The notes beneath the pieces were generated by a model. That model had not been told where the DNA came from, made no database searches, and was given only the letters and a program-made list of their open reading frames with translations. Of a stretch of DNA of 64,000 bases, positions 42,822-51,856 are shown one piece after another. The stretch comes from Devosia sp. Root436 (GTDB lineage: Bacteria > Pseudomonadota > Alphaproteobacteria > Rhizobiales > Devosiaceae). A program made the translations under genes and the position numbers. The DNA lies in the NCBI RefSeq assembly GCF_001426345.1, contig NZ_LMEM01000010.1, forward strand, positions 216,135-280,134. Reading direction: 5' to 3'. Every line of letters begins with the position of its first letter. Position 1 is the stretch's first letter.

Positions 42822-43409
42822 CTAGAGCGTGCCCTTGGTGCTCGGTACCCGATCGCCGGCCCGCGGGTCGATCTCCACCGCCTCGCGCAGAGCGCGGGCC
42901 ACGGCCTTGAACATGGACTCGGCCAGGTGGTGATTATTGTCGGTGTAGAAATTCTCGATATGCAGCGTGATGCCGGCATTCATGGCGAAGGCCTGGAAGA
43001 ATTCGCGGAACAGCTCGGTATCCATTTCGCCGACCTTGTCGCGGGAAAATTCGGCCCGGAAGACCAGGAAGGGCCGGCCGGAAACATCCAGCGCGGCACG
43101 GGTCAGCGTGCCGTCCATCGGCAGGTCGGCCGAGGCATAGCGGCGGATGCCCTTCTTGTCGCCCAGCGCCTTGAGCACGGCCTGGCCCAAGGCAATGCCG
43201 ACGTCTTCCGCCGTGTGGTGGAAGTCGATGTGCAGGTCACCCTTGCAGGTAACATCCATGTCGATGAGCGAGTGGCGGCTGAGCTGGTCGAGCATGTGAT
43301 CGAGGAAGCCGATGCCGGTCGCCATCTTGTGCGTGCCTGACCCGTCGAGATTCACCGAGACGGAAATCTCGGTCTCATTGGTCTTGCGGACGATGGTTGC
43401 GGTGCGCAT
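42822..43409 (-). CDS. hisB: Imidazoleglycerol-phosphate dehydratase
   Basis: A 195-residue enzyme for step 7 of histidine synthesis. It has [27 protein letters not shown] with the His-rich manganese site, [14 protein letters not shown] and [12 protein letters not shown]. Monofunctional, without the phosphatase half of E. coli HisB, as usual in alphaproteobacteria. The ATG at 43409 begins [10 protein letters not shown]. It leads the his cluster hisB-DUF2628-hisH-hisA-hisF-hisE-coaA; hisG, hisD, hisC and hisI are not in the window. Confidence 0.97.
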   Translation of the reverse strand: MRTATIVRKTNETEISVSVNLDGSGTHKMATGIGFLDHMLDQLSRHSLIDMDVTCKGDLHIDFHHTAEDVGIALGQAVLKALGDKKGIRRYASADLPMDGTLTRAALDVSGRPFLVFRAEFSRDKVGEMDTELFREFFQAFAMNAGITLHIENFYTDNNHHLAESMFKAVARALREAVEIDPRAGDRVPSTKGTL

Positions 43410-43496
43410 GGCGGTCTCCGGGGTCGGGGCGTCAGTAGCACTTATGCGCAAACGCATAAAGATTGCGTTGAAGTCGCTCACCTCGCTCCAACCACG

Positions 43497-43529
43497 ATGT
43501 CACCCCGGCTCAAGGCCGGGGTGACACGG
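43497..43529. repeat. Palindromic repeat, family C copy 4
   Basis: GTCACCCCGGC and GCCGGGGTGAC are inverted over TCAAG. Between the divergent hisB and hslV. Confidence 0.75.
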
Positions 43530-43564
43530 TGGGTGGGGTTGGGCAGGAGCAAATCAGTCGTCGC

Positions 43565-43592
43565 ATTGCAATCCCGCCATTGCCGCCTAAAT
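43565..43592 (+). promoter_or_regulatory. RpoH-like promoter of hslV
   Basis: ATTG (43565-43568), a 17-base spacer and CCTAAAT (43586-43592), two bases off CTTG-N17/18-CYTATNT. It precedes the hslV start by 31 bases. Heat-shock induction of hslVU is usual in proteobacteria. Confidence 0.5.
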
Positions 43593-43623
43593 ATCAACCA
43601 ACAGTTCTGGAGTACCTCCCCAA

Positions 43624-44184
43624 ATGAGTGACAACAACTTCCCCGGGTGGCACGGGACGACGATCGTTTCCGTGCGCAAGGGCAACAAGGTCGTGGTGGC
43701 TGGCGATGGCCAGGTTTCCATGGGCCAGACGGTGATGAAGCATACGGCCAAGAAAGTCCGGCGCCTGGCCGGTGGCAAGGTGATCGGCGGCTTTGCCGGC
43801 TCCACCGCGGACGCCTTCACCCTTTTTGAGCGGCTGGAGACAAAACTTGAGCAGTATCCCGACCAGTTGATGCGCGCCGCGGTCGAGCTGGCCAAGGACT
43901 GGCGTACCGATCGCTACCTGCGCAAGCTCGAAGCCATGATGATCGTGGCCGACAAGACCGATACGCTGGTGCTGACCGGCACGGGCGACGTGCTGACGCC
44001 CGATCACGGCGTCATCGCCATCGGCTCGGGCGGCAATTATGCCCATTCGGCGGCCTTGGCCCTGCATCAGGCGACCGAGCTCGATGCCGAGGATATCGCC
44101 CGCCGCGCCATGAAGATCGCCGAAGAGATCTGCGTCTATACCAATGGCAATGTGACGGTTGAAACCATCGAGCTGGACGCGTGA
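43624..44184 (+). CDS. hslV: ATP-dependent protease HslV (ClpQ), proteolytic subunit
   Basis: A 186-residue N-terminal-Thr peptidase. The [11 protein letters not shown] segment provides the catalytic Thr after propeptide removal; [17 protein letters not shown] and [19 protein letters not shown] are family markers. It forms the double hexamer that HslU feeds. Followed by a GNAT gene that starts in the stop codon and then hslU, as in many alphaproteobacteria. Confidence 0.97.
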   Translation: MSDNNFPGWHGTTIVSVRKGNKVVVAGDGQVSMGQTVMKHTAKKVRRLAGGKVIGGFAGSTADAFTLFERLETKLEQYPDQLMRAAVELAKDWRTDRYLRKLEAMMIVADKTDTLVLTGTGDVLTPDHGVIAIGSGGNYAHSAALALHQATELDAEDIARRAMKIAEEICVYTNGNVTVETIELDA

Positions 44185-44705
44185 CCTGGTCGATCCGCCG
44201 GCTGACCCGGCACGATTTCGACGCCTATCTGGCGATCCGGCTGGAAGCCTTGCGCGACTATCCCGAATCCTACGGCACGTCGGCGGAGAGTTTTGCCGCC
44301 CGGCCGCGCCAGGAGATCGAGGATTTCCTCAGCCGGCGGGCCGTCTTCGGCGTGGTGACAGCGGCCAATGAACTGGCAGGGATCGTGGTCTATGACCGCG
44401 ACCAGGGCGAACGCGAGAGCCATCGCGGTTGGCTGCTGCAGGTCTATGTAAAGCCCGCCATGCGGGGTACAGGCGCCGCGCTGGCGATGATCGAAGCGGC
44501 GGTCGAGCATGCCAGGAGCGAAGTGATCCAGCTCCACCTGATGGTGGGTGCCCACAATGCACCCGCTATCCGGCTATATGAAAAGGCGGGTTTCAAGACC
44601 TACGGCACCGATCCCCGCTGCCTTTACGTGAACGGTCGCTATGTCGACGAACACATGATGGTGCGCTTCCTCGATGAGGCACCAGGAAAGAACGAAAATG
44701 TCTGA
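44181..44705 (+). CDS. GNAT family N-acetyltransferase
   Basis: A 174-residue acetyltransferase with the acetyl-CoA motif A region [27 protein letters not shown] (the QxxGxG/A pattern as R-G-T-G-A-A) and the motif B end [20 protein letters not shown]. The GTG start lies in the hslV stop codon (GTGA), and the end overlaps the hslU start by 8 bases. Insertion of a GNAT between hslV and hslU is a known alphaproteobacterial layout. The substrate is unknown. Confidence 0.9.
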   Translation: MTWSIRRLTRHDFDAYLAIRLEALRDYPESYGTSAESFAARPRQEIEDFLSRRAVFGVVTAANELAGIVVYDRDQGERESHRGWLLQVYVKPAMRGTGAALAMIEAAVEHARSEVIQLHLMVGAHNAPAIRLYEKAGFKTYGTDPRCLYVNGRYVDEHMMVRFLDEAPGKNENV

Positions 44706-46008
44706 GACCAATTTTTCCCCGCGCGAAATCGTGAGCGAGCTCGACCGCAATATTGTCGGCCAGCATGACGCCAAGCGCGCAGTGGCCGTGGCCCTGCGCA
44801 ATCGCTGGCGCCGGCAGCAGCTCCCCCCCGAGCTGCGCCGCGAGGTGAGCCCCAAAAATATCCTGATGATCGGACCGACCGGCGTCGGCAAGACCGAGAT
44901 TTCCCGGCGGCTGGCCCGTCTCGCCCAGGCGCCCTTCATCAAGGTGGAAGCCACCAAGTTCACCGAGGTCGGCTATGTCGGCCGCGACGTGGAGCAGATC
45001 ATCCGTGACCTGGTGGAAGCCGGCATTGCCGTGCTGCGCGACAAGCGCCGGGCCGATGTGCAGGCGCAGGCCCATGCCAATGCCGAGAACCGCGTGCTCG
45101 ACGCGCTGGTGGGCAATTCGGCGGCGCCCTCCACGCGCGACTCTTTCCGCAAGAAGCTGCGCAACAACGAGCTTGACGACAGCGAGATCGAAATCGAGAT
45201 GACGCCGTCCACCGGCACGGGCGGATTCGAAATTCCCGGCATGCCCAATGGCGGCATTGGCATGATCAACCTTTCAGACATGTTCAAGCAGGCCATGGGC
45301 GGGCGCGGGGTGAAGCGCAAGATCAAGGTCAAGGATGCCTATGAGCCGCTGATCGCCGAGGAAGCCGATAAGCTGCTCGACCAGGAGCAGCTCAAGGCCG
45401 AAGCCATCGAGCTGGTGGAAAACCATGGCATCGTCTTCATCGACGAGATCGACAAGGTGGCCCATCGCGAAGGCGGGGCGCAGGGCGGGCCGTCGCGCGA
45501 AGGCGTGCAGCGCGACTTGTTGCCGCTGATCGAGGGCACCACGGTTTCGACCAAATATGGCCCGGTCAATACCGACCATATCCTGTTTATCGCCTCGGGC
45601 GCCTTCCATGTGAGCAAGCCCAGCGACCTGCTGCCGGAGCTGCAGGGCCGCTTGCCGATCCGCGTCGAGCTCAAAGCCCTGACCCGCGAGGATTTCATCC
45701 AGATCCTCAATGACACCGAAGCAAGCCTGATCAAGCAATATGTGGCGCTGATGGGCACCGAGGGCGTGACGCTGGACTTCACCACGGACGCCATCGAGGC
45801 GATCGCCGATGCGGCGGTCAAGGTCAACAATTCGGTCGAGAATATCGGCGCGCGGCGGTTGCAGACGGTGATGGAGCGGCTGGTGGAAGACATCAGCTTC
45901 GAAGCCCCCGACAAGCAGGGCCAGACCATCACCATCGATGCGGCGTTTGTCGCCGAGAAGGTCGGCGTGCTGGCGGCGGATACGGACTTGAGCAAGTTCG
46001 TGCTGTAG
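44698..46008 (+). CDS. hslU: ATP-dependent protease ATPase subunit HslU (ClpY)
   Basis: A 436-residue AAA+ unfoldase. It has [30 protein letters not shown], Walker [17 protein letters not shown], Walker B VFIDEIDK, the intermediate I-domain (about 110-230), and sensor region [12 protein letters not shown] and [14 protein letters not shown]. Length equals most HslU. The ATG at 44698 gives the family start [10 protein letters not shown]; an upstream ATG would overlap the GNAT further. Confidence 0.97.
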   Translation: MSETNFSPREIVSELDRNIVGQHDAKRAVAVALRNRWRRQQLPPELRREVSPKNILMIGPTGVGKTEISRRLARLAQAPFIKVEATKFTEVGYVGRDVEQIIRDLVEAGIAVLRDKRRADVQAQAHANAENRVLDALVGNSAAPSTRDSFRKKLRNNELDDSEIEIEMTPSTGTGGFEIPGMPNGGIGMINLSDMFKQAMGGRGVKRKIKVKDAYEPLIAEEADKLLDQEQLKAEAIELVENHGIVFIDEIDKVAHREGGAQGGPSREGVQRDLLPLIEGTTVSTKYGPVNTDHILFIASGAFHVSKPSDLLPELQGRLPIRVELKALTREDFIQILNDTEASLIKQYVALMGTEGVTLDFTTDAIEAIADAAVKVNNSVENIGARRLQTVMERLVEDISFEAPDKQGQTITIDAAFVAEKVGVLAADTDLSKFVL

Positions 46009-46034
46009 GGCACGATCCGACCACACTCACGGAG

Positions 46035-46125
46035 CGGCCCCCGCCCTTGACGGGGAGGGGGTGTTGGGAGCCGCGATATTCGGGGCAGCCCACCCTCGAT
46101 CCCTCCCCGCAAGGGGAGGGAGACG
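46035..46125. repeat. Palindromic intergenic repeat, family A copy 5
   Basis: CCCCCGCCCTTGACGGGGAGGGGG and CCTCCCCGCAAGGGGAGGGAG flank CAGCCCACCCTCGATC. Between convergent hslU and the XRE gene. Confidence 0.65.
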
Positions 46126-46134
46126 ACTGAAGAT

Positions 46135-46503
46135 TCAGCGTTTCTTCCCGCTCCGTCGTACCACTTCATCGCGCAGAAACCGCAGATCATCCGCATCGAG
46201 CTTGGCGATATCGGCCGCCAGCCGATTGGTCAGTTCCGTGGCCTCGGGCAACAACCCGCCGGTGTCGATGGTGACCTTGGGGTCGCTCATCTCGGCCAGG
46301 CGCTGCAGTTCTTCGGCCTCGTCCCAGATGACGTTGAAGAAGGCGATCATGCGATGCAGCAGGAAGCCGGTGGGACGGCCGCGCTTGCCGTGTTCCAGGG
46401 CCGAGAGATAGGCGCTCGACACATTGAGCGCCGCCGCCATTTCCTTGAGCGAGATACCGCGCGCCTGGCGCAACTCACGGATTTTTGCGCCCAATGGGGT
46501 CAT
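46135..46503 (-). CDS. XRE family helix-turn-helix regulator
   Basis: A 122-residue protein whose N-terminus (about 5-55) is an XRE helix-turn-helix (IRELRQARGISLKEMAAALNVSSAYLSALEHGKRG). The C-terminal half is helical (EELQRLAEMSDPKVTIDTGG...NRLAADIAKLDADDLRFLRDEV). The ATG at 46503 overlaps the stop of the Smr gene (ATGA). Its targets are unknown. Small XRE proteins of this kind next to Smr genes occur in Hyphomicrobiales. Confidence 0.85.
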   Translation of the reverse strand: MTPLGAKIRELRQARGISLKEMAAALNVSSAYLSALEHGKRGRPTGFLLHRMIAFFNVIWDEAEELQRLAEMSDPKVTIDTGGLLPEATELTNRLAADIAKLDADDLRFLRDEVVRRSGKKR

Positions 46504-47090
46504 GCGCGGCGCAGGCGCACATACCACGCCCCCTCCCCGCCATGGCCGCGCGCCGCCACGCTCCAACCCGACACCATGGGTGCGAGACTCGGCTCGTTGA
46601 GCCAGATCGGCAGCATGGTGCGTAAGACCCCGCGTTCGGTCATGGCGGCGACATAGTCATTGTCGGTCTTGACGCCCTTGCCGGTGATAACAAGCACGGT
46701 GCGGTCGCCGCGGCTGAAGCGGGCATGGATGAAATAATGCAAAGCCGAGCGGGCTTCGGTCTGGCTCATGCCATGCAGGTCGATGCGCCCGTCGATCTCG
46801 ATACGGCCGCGGCCGACCTTGCGGCGAATGGCCGGGTCCACCGCCTTATCCGGCAATGCAGCCGAGGGCAGGGGCGCCTGGTAGGGCGGCAGGAAGGGCT
46901 TTCGCGGCGGCTGCCGCTTGGGTGGCGCCTTGGTGGTCACCGCGACGGGCAGCGGCTCCTCCGCCGGCAACGGCAGGGGAACGGCGACGAATTTCAACAG
47001 GCCCTTGCGCCGCAGCGGATCGACCGTGGAGGCCACCGATGTCCATAGGTGGAAATCATGGGGCAGGCGTCTGGGATCACGCTTGGACAT
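46500..47090 (-). CDS. Smr domain protein
   Basis: A 196-residue protein. The N-terminal part is Pro-rich and probably disordered (PLPLPAEEPLPVAVTTKAPPKRQPPRKPFLPP), and the C-terminal Smr domain has IDLHGMSQTEARSALHYFI and VLVITGKGVKT, the small MutS-related nuclease signature with a DLHG motif. It may nick DNA or act on ribosome-associated RNA, as for some Smr proteins; not shown here. It lies between the Tim44-like gene and an XRE gene. Confidence 0.85.
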   Translation of the reverse strand: MSKRDPRRLPHDFHLWTSVASTVDPLRRKGLLKFVAVPLPLPAEEPLPVAVTTKAPPKRQPPRKPFLPPYQAPLPSAALPDKAVDPAIRRKVGRGRIEIDGRIDLHGMSQTEARSALHYFIHARFSRGDRTVLVITGKGVKTDNDYVAAMTERGVLRTMLPIWLNEPSLAPMVSGWSVAARGHGGEGAWYVRLRRA

Positions 47091-47121
47091 TGCAATGCGC
47101 CCGATACTTGCCCCGATGCGA

Positions 47122-47835
47122 TCAGTCGAGCTGGCTGGTCGTGACGACCTTCCAGTTGGGATCGCGCGACTTGGGGTTGCGCGCAAAGGTCCATTCGTCG
47201 GCAATAGTCTGGACCTGGTCGGCATTGCCATCCACCAGGTTGCCATCCTTGTCACGAGTGGCCGACACCACTTCGGCATGGAAGCGCACGGTGACCAGCA
47301 CGTTCTTCTTGTCGTATTCGGCTTCGGAAATTTCCACCTTGGGCAGGCCGACAAAGGTGAAATCCACGCTCTGGCCGGCCGCTTCGCGCTCGGCAATGGC
47401 GCGCTGGAAGCCGTCGAAGACTTCCTTTTCCAGCAGGTTCTTCAGCATGGCGCGGTCGCCCGCAGCATAGGCGGTCACCACCATCTCATAGGCCTGCTTG
47501 GCGCCATCGAGGAAGCTCTTGGGGGTGAAGCTTGGATCGGCCTCGACCACCGCCTTGAAGCCGGCGGCAAGATCGGCGTCGCCATGGGAGAATTGCTCGA
47601 TTTCGGCCTCGGTCTTGCGGGCGCGGCGTTCGTCGTCGAGATCGGGCGCGCCGGTGCCGCGCGGCCGCAGGGGCACCACGGTTTCCTCGGCGGCCTCGGC
47701 CGTTGCCGGCTTGCGCCGCTCCATCGGCGGGCGCTCATTGCCGGTCCTTGTGCCCAGCACCGAGCGCAGGCGGAACAGTACGAAGACCGCCACGGCAATC
47801 ACGATGAGGGTCGGCAGATCGAAGAATTCATCCAT
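47122..47835 (-). CDS. Tim44/TimA family calcium-independent membrane protein
   Basis: A 237-residue protein with one N-terminal membrane segment (LPTLIVIAVAVFVLFRLR, about 6-23), a charged linker (ERRKPATAEAAEETVVPLRPRG...DERRARKTEAEIEQF) and a C-terminal Tim44-like domain (PSFTPKSFLDGAKQAYEMVVTAYAAGDRAMLKNLLEKEV). Such TimA proteins are the alphaproteobacterial relatives of mitochondrial Tim44. Function in bacteria is not established. Start at 47835 (MDEFFDL); it is divergent from fxsA. Confidence 0.87.
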   Translation of the reverse strand: MDEFFDLPTLIVIAVAVFVLFRLRSVLGTRTGNERPPMERRKPATAEAAEETVVPLRPRGTGAPDLDDERRARKTEAEIEQFSHGDADLAAGFKAVVEADPSFTPKSFLDGAKQAYEMVVTAYAAGDRAMLKNLLEKEVFDGFQRAIAEREAAGQSVDFTFVGLPKVEISEAEYDKKNVLVTVRFHAEVVSATRDKDGNLVDGNADQVQTIADEWTFARNPKSRDPNWKVVTTSQLD

Positions 47836-47906
47836 TGCGCAATGCACCTTACCGAAACGCGCCGGAGAAAATCGACGCTACAGCGCTCGTTGAGCGCAAC
47901 ATTGAA

Positions 47907-47920
47907 GCCTATATATAGGC
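47907..47920. promoter_or_regulatory. 14-base perfect palindrome between tim44-like gene and fxsA
   Basis: GCCTATATATAGGC is a perfect palindrome in a 164-base divergent gap. It could be an operator or a symmetric -10 region used in both directions; unproven. Confidence 0.35.
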
Positions 47921-47999
47921 AAAGCCTCACCCCAAAACCAGTTCACGTTGGGGCGAGAATGCGTTTTGCCGCAGGGACAGAAAGAAGGAAACCCAGACC

Positions 48000-48455
48000 T
48001 TGGCACGATTTTTCGCCCTCGGGCTCATTGCCCTGCCGATCATCGAGATCGCCATATTCATCAAGGTCGGGCAGGTGATCGGCCTGTTGCCGACGCTGGC
48101 GCTGATCATCGGCGCCGCCATTCTGGGCGGTTTGCTGCTGCGCCAGCAGGGTCTTTCGGTGCTCACCCAGCTGCGCGACAACGTCAATACCGGCCGCATG
48201 CCGGGCCGCACCATTGCCGATGCGATGATGATCGGGCTGGCGGCTCTGTTCCTGGTGCTGCCGGGCTTCCTGAGCGATCTGGTGGCGCTGGCTTTGCTGC
48301 TGCCGCCGGTGCGCGGCTGGATCTATGCGGCGCTGGCCAGCCGGGTGAGCGTGGTCGATGTGGCCGGCTACCGGCCGCCGCCCGACTGGGACGGGCCGCG
48401 GCTGGGCGGCGACGGCACGATCGATCTCGACGAGGACGACTACCGTCCCCGCTAG
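48000..48455 (+). CDS. fxsA: FxsA family membrane protein
   Basis: A 151-residue protein with two or three hydrophobic segments (ARFFALGLIALPIIEIAIFIKVG; LALIIGAAILGGLLLRQQG; GLAALFLVLPGFLSDLVALALLLPPVR), the FxsA pattern, and a polar C-terminus (RPPPDWDGPRLGGDGTIDLDEDDY). FxsA suppresses phage T7 exclusion by F plasmid in E. coli; its normal role is unknown. Starts TTG with AAAGAAGGAA upstream. Codirectional with secB. Confidence 0.88.
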   Translation: MARFFALGLIALPIIEIAIFIKVGQVIGLLPTLALIIGAAILGGLLLRQQGLSVLTQLRDNVNTGRMPGRTIADAMMIGLAALFLVLPGFLSDLVALALLLPPVRGWIYAALASRVSVVDVAGYRPPPDWDGPRLGGDGTIDLDEDDYRPR

Positions 48456-48530
48456 GCGGCCAGCCTTGTCGCTTCCCGGCAAAGATGCTAGCCACCCCAC
48501 CAACACTCTTGCTCGTGAAGGACTTGCAGC

Positions 48531-49052
48531 ATGGCTGATGAAACCCAGGGCGGCGCGGTGCCGAACCCGGCAAACCTGCCCTCGATGAACCTGGTGGGCC
48601 AATATATCCGCGACCTCAGCTTCGAAAATCCGGGCGCACCCAGCTCGATCATGGCCGGCAGCGGCAATCCGGCCTTCAACGTCTCCATTTCGGTGGGCGT
48701 CAAGAAGCAGGCCGACGATATCTATGCGGTGGAGCTGACGCTCAACGCCAAGGCCAACCGCGAAGAGACCATTCTGTTCAACGTGGAACTGGTCTATGGC
48801 GGCGTGTTCCGCCTCAAGAACGTGCCGGAAAACCAGCTCAGCCAGTTGCTGATGATCGAATGCCCGCGGCTGATCTTCCCGTTCGCGCGCCAGGTGCTGG
48901 CCTCGACCACACAGCAGGGCGGCTTCCCGCCGCTGATGATGGAACCGGTCGATTTCGCCGCCATCTACCGGCAGAACCTGGCCAAGCTCGCCGCCCAGCA
49001 GGGCGCCGCGCCGCTGACCGCCGCAGCTGCCGAGACCGACAAGCCGAACTGA
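48531..49052 (+). CDS. secB: Protein-export chaperone SecB
   Basis: A 173-residue tetrameric chaperone that delivers unfolded preproteins to SecA. Visible are LVGQYIRDLSFENPGAPSS, YAVELTLNAKA, LVYGGVFRL, MIECPRLIFPFARQVLA and GGFPPLMMEPVDFAAIYRQNL, which are SecB core motifs. Length agrees with the alphaproteobacterial form. Convergent with dnaQ, with a shared terminator. Confidence 0.97.
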   Translation: MADETQGGAVPNPANLPSMNLVGQYIRDLSFENPGAPSSIMAGSGNPAFNVSISVGVKKQADDIYAVELTLNAKANREETILFNVELVYGGVFRLKNVPENQLSQLLMIECPRLIFPFARQVLASTTQQGGFPPLMMEPVDFAAIYRQNLAKLAAQQGAAPLTAAAAETDKPN

Positions 49053-49096
49053 GATCCCACAACAGCCTCAGGATGAGGTCAACTGCAAGACCCAGG

Positions 49097-49124
49097 AAGC
49101 CCCGCCCAAAGCGGGGCTTTTTCT
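49097..49124. terminator. Bidirectional terminator between secB and dnaQ
   Basis: AAGCCCCGC pairs with GCGGGGCTT, then TTTCTT on the plus strand; the minus direction also begins with an A/T-rich flank. Confidence 0.85.
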
Positions 49125-49840
49125 TATTCCGCGGCCACGCCGGTTTCGGGCGCATATTGCGCCCAGACGGAATCCGCGCCCAGCGTTGCCACCAGCGCTG
49201 CATGCGCGGCGATTTCACCCTGGCTGAGCCGGGAGGGCAGGGCCACCGGCCGGCGCGGCGCAATGGTGCGGGTAGCGATGGCATCGGCGCCCGAAACGGT
49301 GACCTCGGCGATCAGCGCCAGGCTCACCTGCTTGCCGCCGATCAGTTCGAGATAGACTTCGGCCAGGATTTCGCTGTCGAGCAGCGCGCCATGCAGGGTC
49401 CGGCGGGAATTGTCGATGCCGTAATGCTTGCACAAGGCATCGAGGCTGACGCGGGCGCCCGGATGCTTGTCGCGTGCCAGCATCACCGTATCGATGACAT
49501 CATTGCTCAGGGGGCGCTGGCCGGCACGCTCCAGTTCGGCATTGAGGAAGCCCATGTCGAAGGGCGCGTTGTGGATGATCAGCCGCGCATCGCCGAGGAA
49601 ATCGCGAAAATCCTGCGCCACCGCCTTGAAGAGGGGCTTGTCGGCCAGGAATTCGTCGCTCAGCCCATGCACGCGAAACGCCTCTTCGGGCATGGCGCGC
49701 TGCGGATTGATATAGACGTGATAGTGCCGGCCCGAGGGAATGTGGTTGATCAGTTCCACGCAGCCGATCTCGACCAGCCTATCGCCCATGGCAGGCGACA
49801 GGCCGGTGGTTTCGGTATCGAGAACGATCTCGCGATTCAT
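49124..49840 (-). CDS. dnaQ: DNA polymerase III epsilon subunit
   Basis: A 238-residue 3'-to-5' proofreading exonuclease. The DEDDh motifs are REIVLDTETTGL (Asp and Glu), VIHNAPFDMGFL, and HGALLDSEIL with ... A-x-D. Length equals E. coli DnaQ (243). It overlaps coaE by ATGA and is the last gene of the maf-aroE-coaE-dnaQ unit running away from the candidate origin. Confidence 0.96.
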   Translation of the reverse strand: MNREIVLDTETTGLSPAMGDRLVEIGCVELINHIPSGRHYHVYINPQRAMPEEAFRVHGLSDEFLADKPLFKAVAQDFRDFLGDARLIIHNAPFDMGFLNAELERAGQRPLSNDVIDTVMLARDKHPGARVSLDALCKHYGIDNSRRTLHGALLDSEILAEVYLELIGGKQVSLALIAEVTVSGADAIATRTIAPRRPVALPSRLSQGEIAAHAALVATLGADSVWAQYAPETGVAAE

Positions 49841-50433
49841 TGTTCTGGACCTTGGGCTCGGATATTGGCCACCAATGCGGCGACCTGGCCCACCGTCTCT
49901 TCGAGCGGCTGGCCGGTATCGAACAGATAGTTGGCGCGAGCCTTCTTTTCGGCCTGCGGCATCTGCCGGGCAAGGATGGTTTCCAACTTTCCCCCGGTCA
50001 TTCCCGGCCGGGCCAGCGCGCGTTGCCGTTGAATAGGTTCATCGACCCAAGTCACGCCCACGGCGTCGAAGCCGTAGTCATAGCCACTCTCGAACAGCAA
50101 AGGCACTTCCACCACGGCCAGCGCATGACCCGCCGCCTCGGCCTCGTCCATGAAACGGGCAATGCGGGCGCGCACCAGGGGATGGACCACCGCTTCGAGC
50201 CGCCTGAACGCGGCGGGATCGGCCGCAAGCCGTTGCGACAATAGGCTTCTGTCGATCCTACCGTCAGTGGTAACTCCGGGGAAAAGTGCTTCCACCGGCG
50301 CCAAAGCCTCGCCCTCATAGAGTTCGGCCACCGCCTCATCGGCGGAAAAGACCGGCACGCCCAGCTCGGCAAAGGCCCGCAGCACGGTGGATTTTCCCGT
50401 AGCGATGGAGCCGGTCATGCCGATGCGCCACAT
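49837..50433 (-). CDS. coaE: Dephospho-CoA kinase
   Basis: A 198-residue P-loop kinase for the last step of CoA synthesis. It has WRIGMTGSIATGKST, FSADEAVAELY (substrate Asp), HPLVRARI and VPLLFESGYDY. The ATG at 50433 lies just inside the aroE stop region (TGAGCATG); a TTG two codons upstream is an alternative. Translationally coupled to aroE and dnaQ. Confidence 0.96.
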   Translation of the reverse strand: MWRIGMTGSIATGKSTVLRAFAELGVPVFSADEAVAELYEGEALAPVEALFPGVTTDGRIDRSLLSQRLAADPAAFRRLEAVVHPLVRARIARFMDEAEAAGHALAVVEVPLLFESGYDYGFDAVGVTWVDEPIQRQRALARPGMTGGKLETILARQMPQAEKKARANYLFDTGQPLEETVGQVAALVANIRAQGPEQ

Positions 50434-50435
50434 GC

Positions 50436-51266
50436 TCAATGCCCCAATGTCGCTTCGATGCGGGCGCGCAAGTCCGGCGTCACCGCGGGGCGCACGCCGA
50501 ACCAGGCCTCGAAGCCGGGCACCGCCTGATGCAGCAGCATGCCCAGGCCATCGACGGTCCGGAAGCCATGCGCCTGAGCTTCGGCCAAAAGCGGGGTCAC
50601 CAGCGGCACATAGACGATATCGGTCACCAGCGTCCGTTCCGGCAGCAGGGAAAAATCGAGCCAGTCGAAGCGCGTGCCATGCATGCCTATGGAGGTGGTG
50701 TTGATGACAATGCCGTTGCGCGGCGCCAGTTCGGCGAAGGCCTCGAAGCTGTGCGCGGAAAACGGTCCCTCGATATCGTCGACCAGTGCCTGGGCATTGG
50801 CCAGGGTCCGGTTGAGGATATGCACCTTGCCGCCGTTCCGGCGCTGCAGGGCCACCAGCACCGCCCTTGCGGCGCCGCCGGCCCCAATCACCATGGCGTC
50901 ATCGGGGCCGTCGGACCAGCCGGGCATGGCCGCATCGAGATTGCCGAGAAAACCGAGATAGTCGGTATTGCTGCCGAAAACCTTGCCTGACCGCACGACC
51001 AGCGTATTCACCGCGCCGATTTTTCGCGCCAGCGGATCGACCGCGTCGCAGAGGGCAAACACGGCTTCCTTATGCGGAATGGTGACATTGCCGCCGGCAA
51101 ATTCGCCTTGGCGCAGCCGCTCGAAGAACGCCGGCAAGTCGGCTGGCGCCACATCGATCGCCTCATAGCTGCCGTCGATGCCATGCTCGGCCAGCCAGGC
51201 GCCGTGGATCAGCGGGGAGCGGGAATGATTGATCGGATGGCCGATGACGAAGGCTTTGGTGGTCAA
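50436..51266 (-). CDS. aroE: Shikimate dehydrogenase
   Basis: A 276-residue NADP-dependent enzyme of aromatic amino acid synthesis. Signatures: FVIGHPINHSRSPLIHG (shikimate-binding), GGNVTIPHKEAVF, AVNTLV, MVIGAGGAARAVLVAL (nucleotide fold) and VDGLGMLLHQA. It starts with TTG and its start overlaps the maf stop (TTGA). Length matches AroE (272). Confidence 0.96.
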   Translation of the reverse strand: MTTKAFVIGHPINHSRSPLIHGAWLAEHGIDGSYEAIDVAPADLPAFFERLRQGEFAGGNVTIPHKEAVFALCDAVDPLARKIGAVNTLVVRSGKVFGSNTDYLGFLGNLDAAMPGWSDGPDDAMVIGAGGAARAVLVALQRRNGGKVHILNRTLANAQALVDDIEGPFSAHSFEAFAELAPRNGIVINTTSIGMHGTRFDWLDFSLLPERTLVTDIVYVPLVTPLLAEAQAHGFRTVDGLGMLLHQAVPGFEAWFGVRPAVTPDLRARIEATLGH

Positions 51267-51856
51267 TTGAGGGTCTCGGGAGCGAGGGCGCGCAGAGCGG
51301 CCAGCAATGGCAACAGCGGCAAGCCCAGAATGGTGAAATAGTCGCCGGTAACGGTTTCGAACAGCCTTATGGACGGGCCTTCGAGCCGATAGCCGCCAAC
51401 CGAGGCCAGGATTGCATCGCCTTCACGTTCCAGCACGTCGTCACGCTCCTGGACCGTGAATTCGCGCAGTGTCAGCTCCGCCGTCTCGACGCCCGACCAC
51501 AGCAATACGCCGTCGCGGACCAAAGCCACGGCGGCATGCAGGCGATGGGTCTTGCCGCGCAGATGGTCGAGCTGGGCGGTTGCCGCGGCGCGGTCGGTCG
51601 GCTTGTGCAAAAGCGCGGTCCCCAGGCTCAACGTCTGGTCGGCGCCGATCACGATGGCGCCGGGATGACTGGCGGCAACAGCGGCAGCCTTCTTTTCGGC
51701 CAGCAGCAAGGCCACGTCGCGCCCATCGCCGCCAGCCGCCAGCACGGCGTCTTCGAGCACGTGTTCATCCAGGTGGGCCGGCGCGGTGGCAAACCGCAAT
51801 CCGGCCTGTTCCAGCAAGGCTTTGCGGGTGGCGCTTTGCGAGGCGAGGATCAGCAT
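51263..51856 (-). CDS. maf: Maf-like nucleotide pyrophosphatase
   Basis: A 197-residue protein of the Maf family, house-cleaning pyrophosphatases linked to septum formation. It has LILASQSATRKALLEQAGL, AIVIGADQTL (the acidic catalytic DQT), and YRLEGPSIRLFETVTGDYFTILGLPLLPLL. I chose the ATG at 51856 for its typical MLILAS start; a GTG six codons earlier (51874) is an alternative. It is the first gene of the leftward maf-aroE-coaE-dnaQ unit and borders the candidate origin. Confidence 0.95.
   Translation of the reverse strand: MLILASQSATRKALLEQAGLRFATAPAHLDEHVLEDAVLAAGGDGRDVALLLAEKKAAAVAASHPGAIVIGADQTLSLGTALLHKPTDRAAATAQLDHLRGKTHRLHAAVALVRDGVLLWSGVETAELTLREFTVQERDDVLEREGDAILASVGGYRLEGPSIRLFETVTGDYFTILGLPLLPLLAALRALAPETLN

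Noticed and set aside
44626..44637. Possible parS copy in the GNAT gene (TTTACGTGAACG)
   Set aside because: Lacks the CAC of the core and does not extend to a 14-base palindrome.
47941..47950. Possible further parS copy (TTCACGTTGG)
   Set aside because: Breaks the CACGTG core, so not counted.
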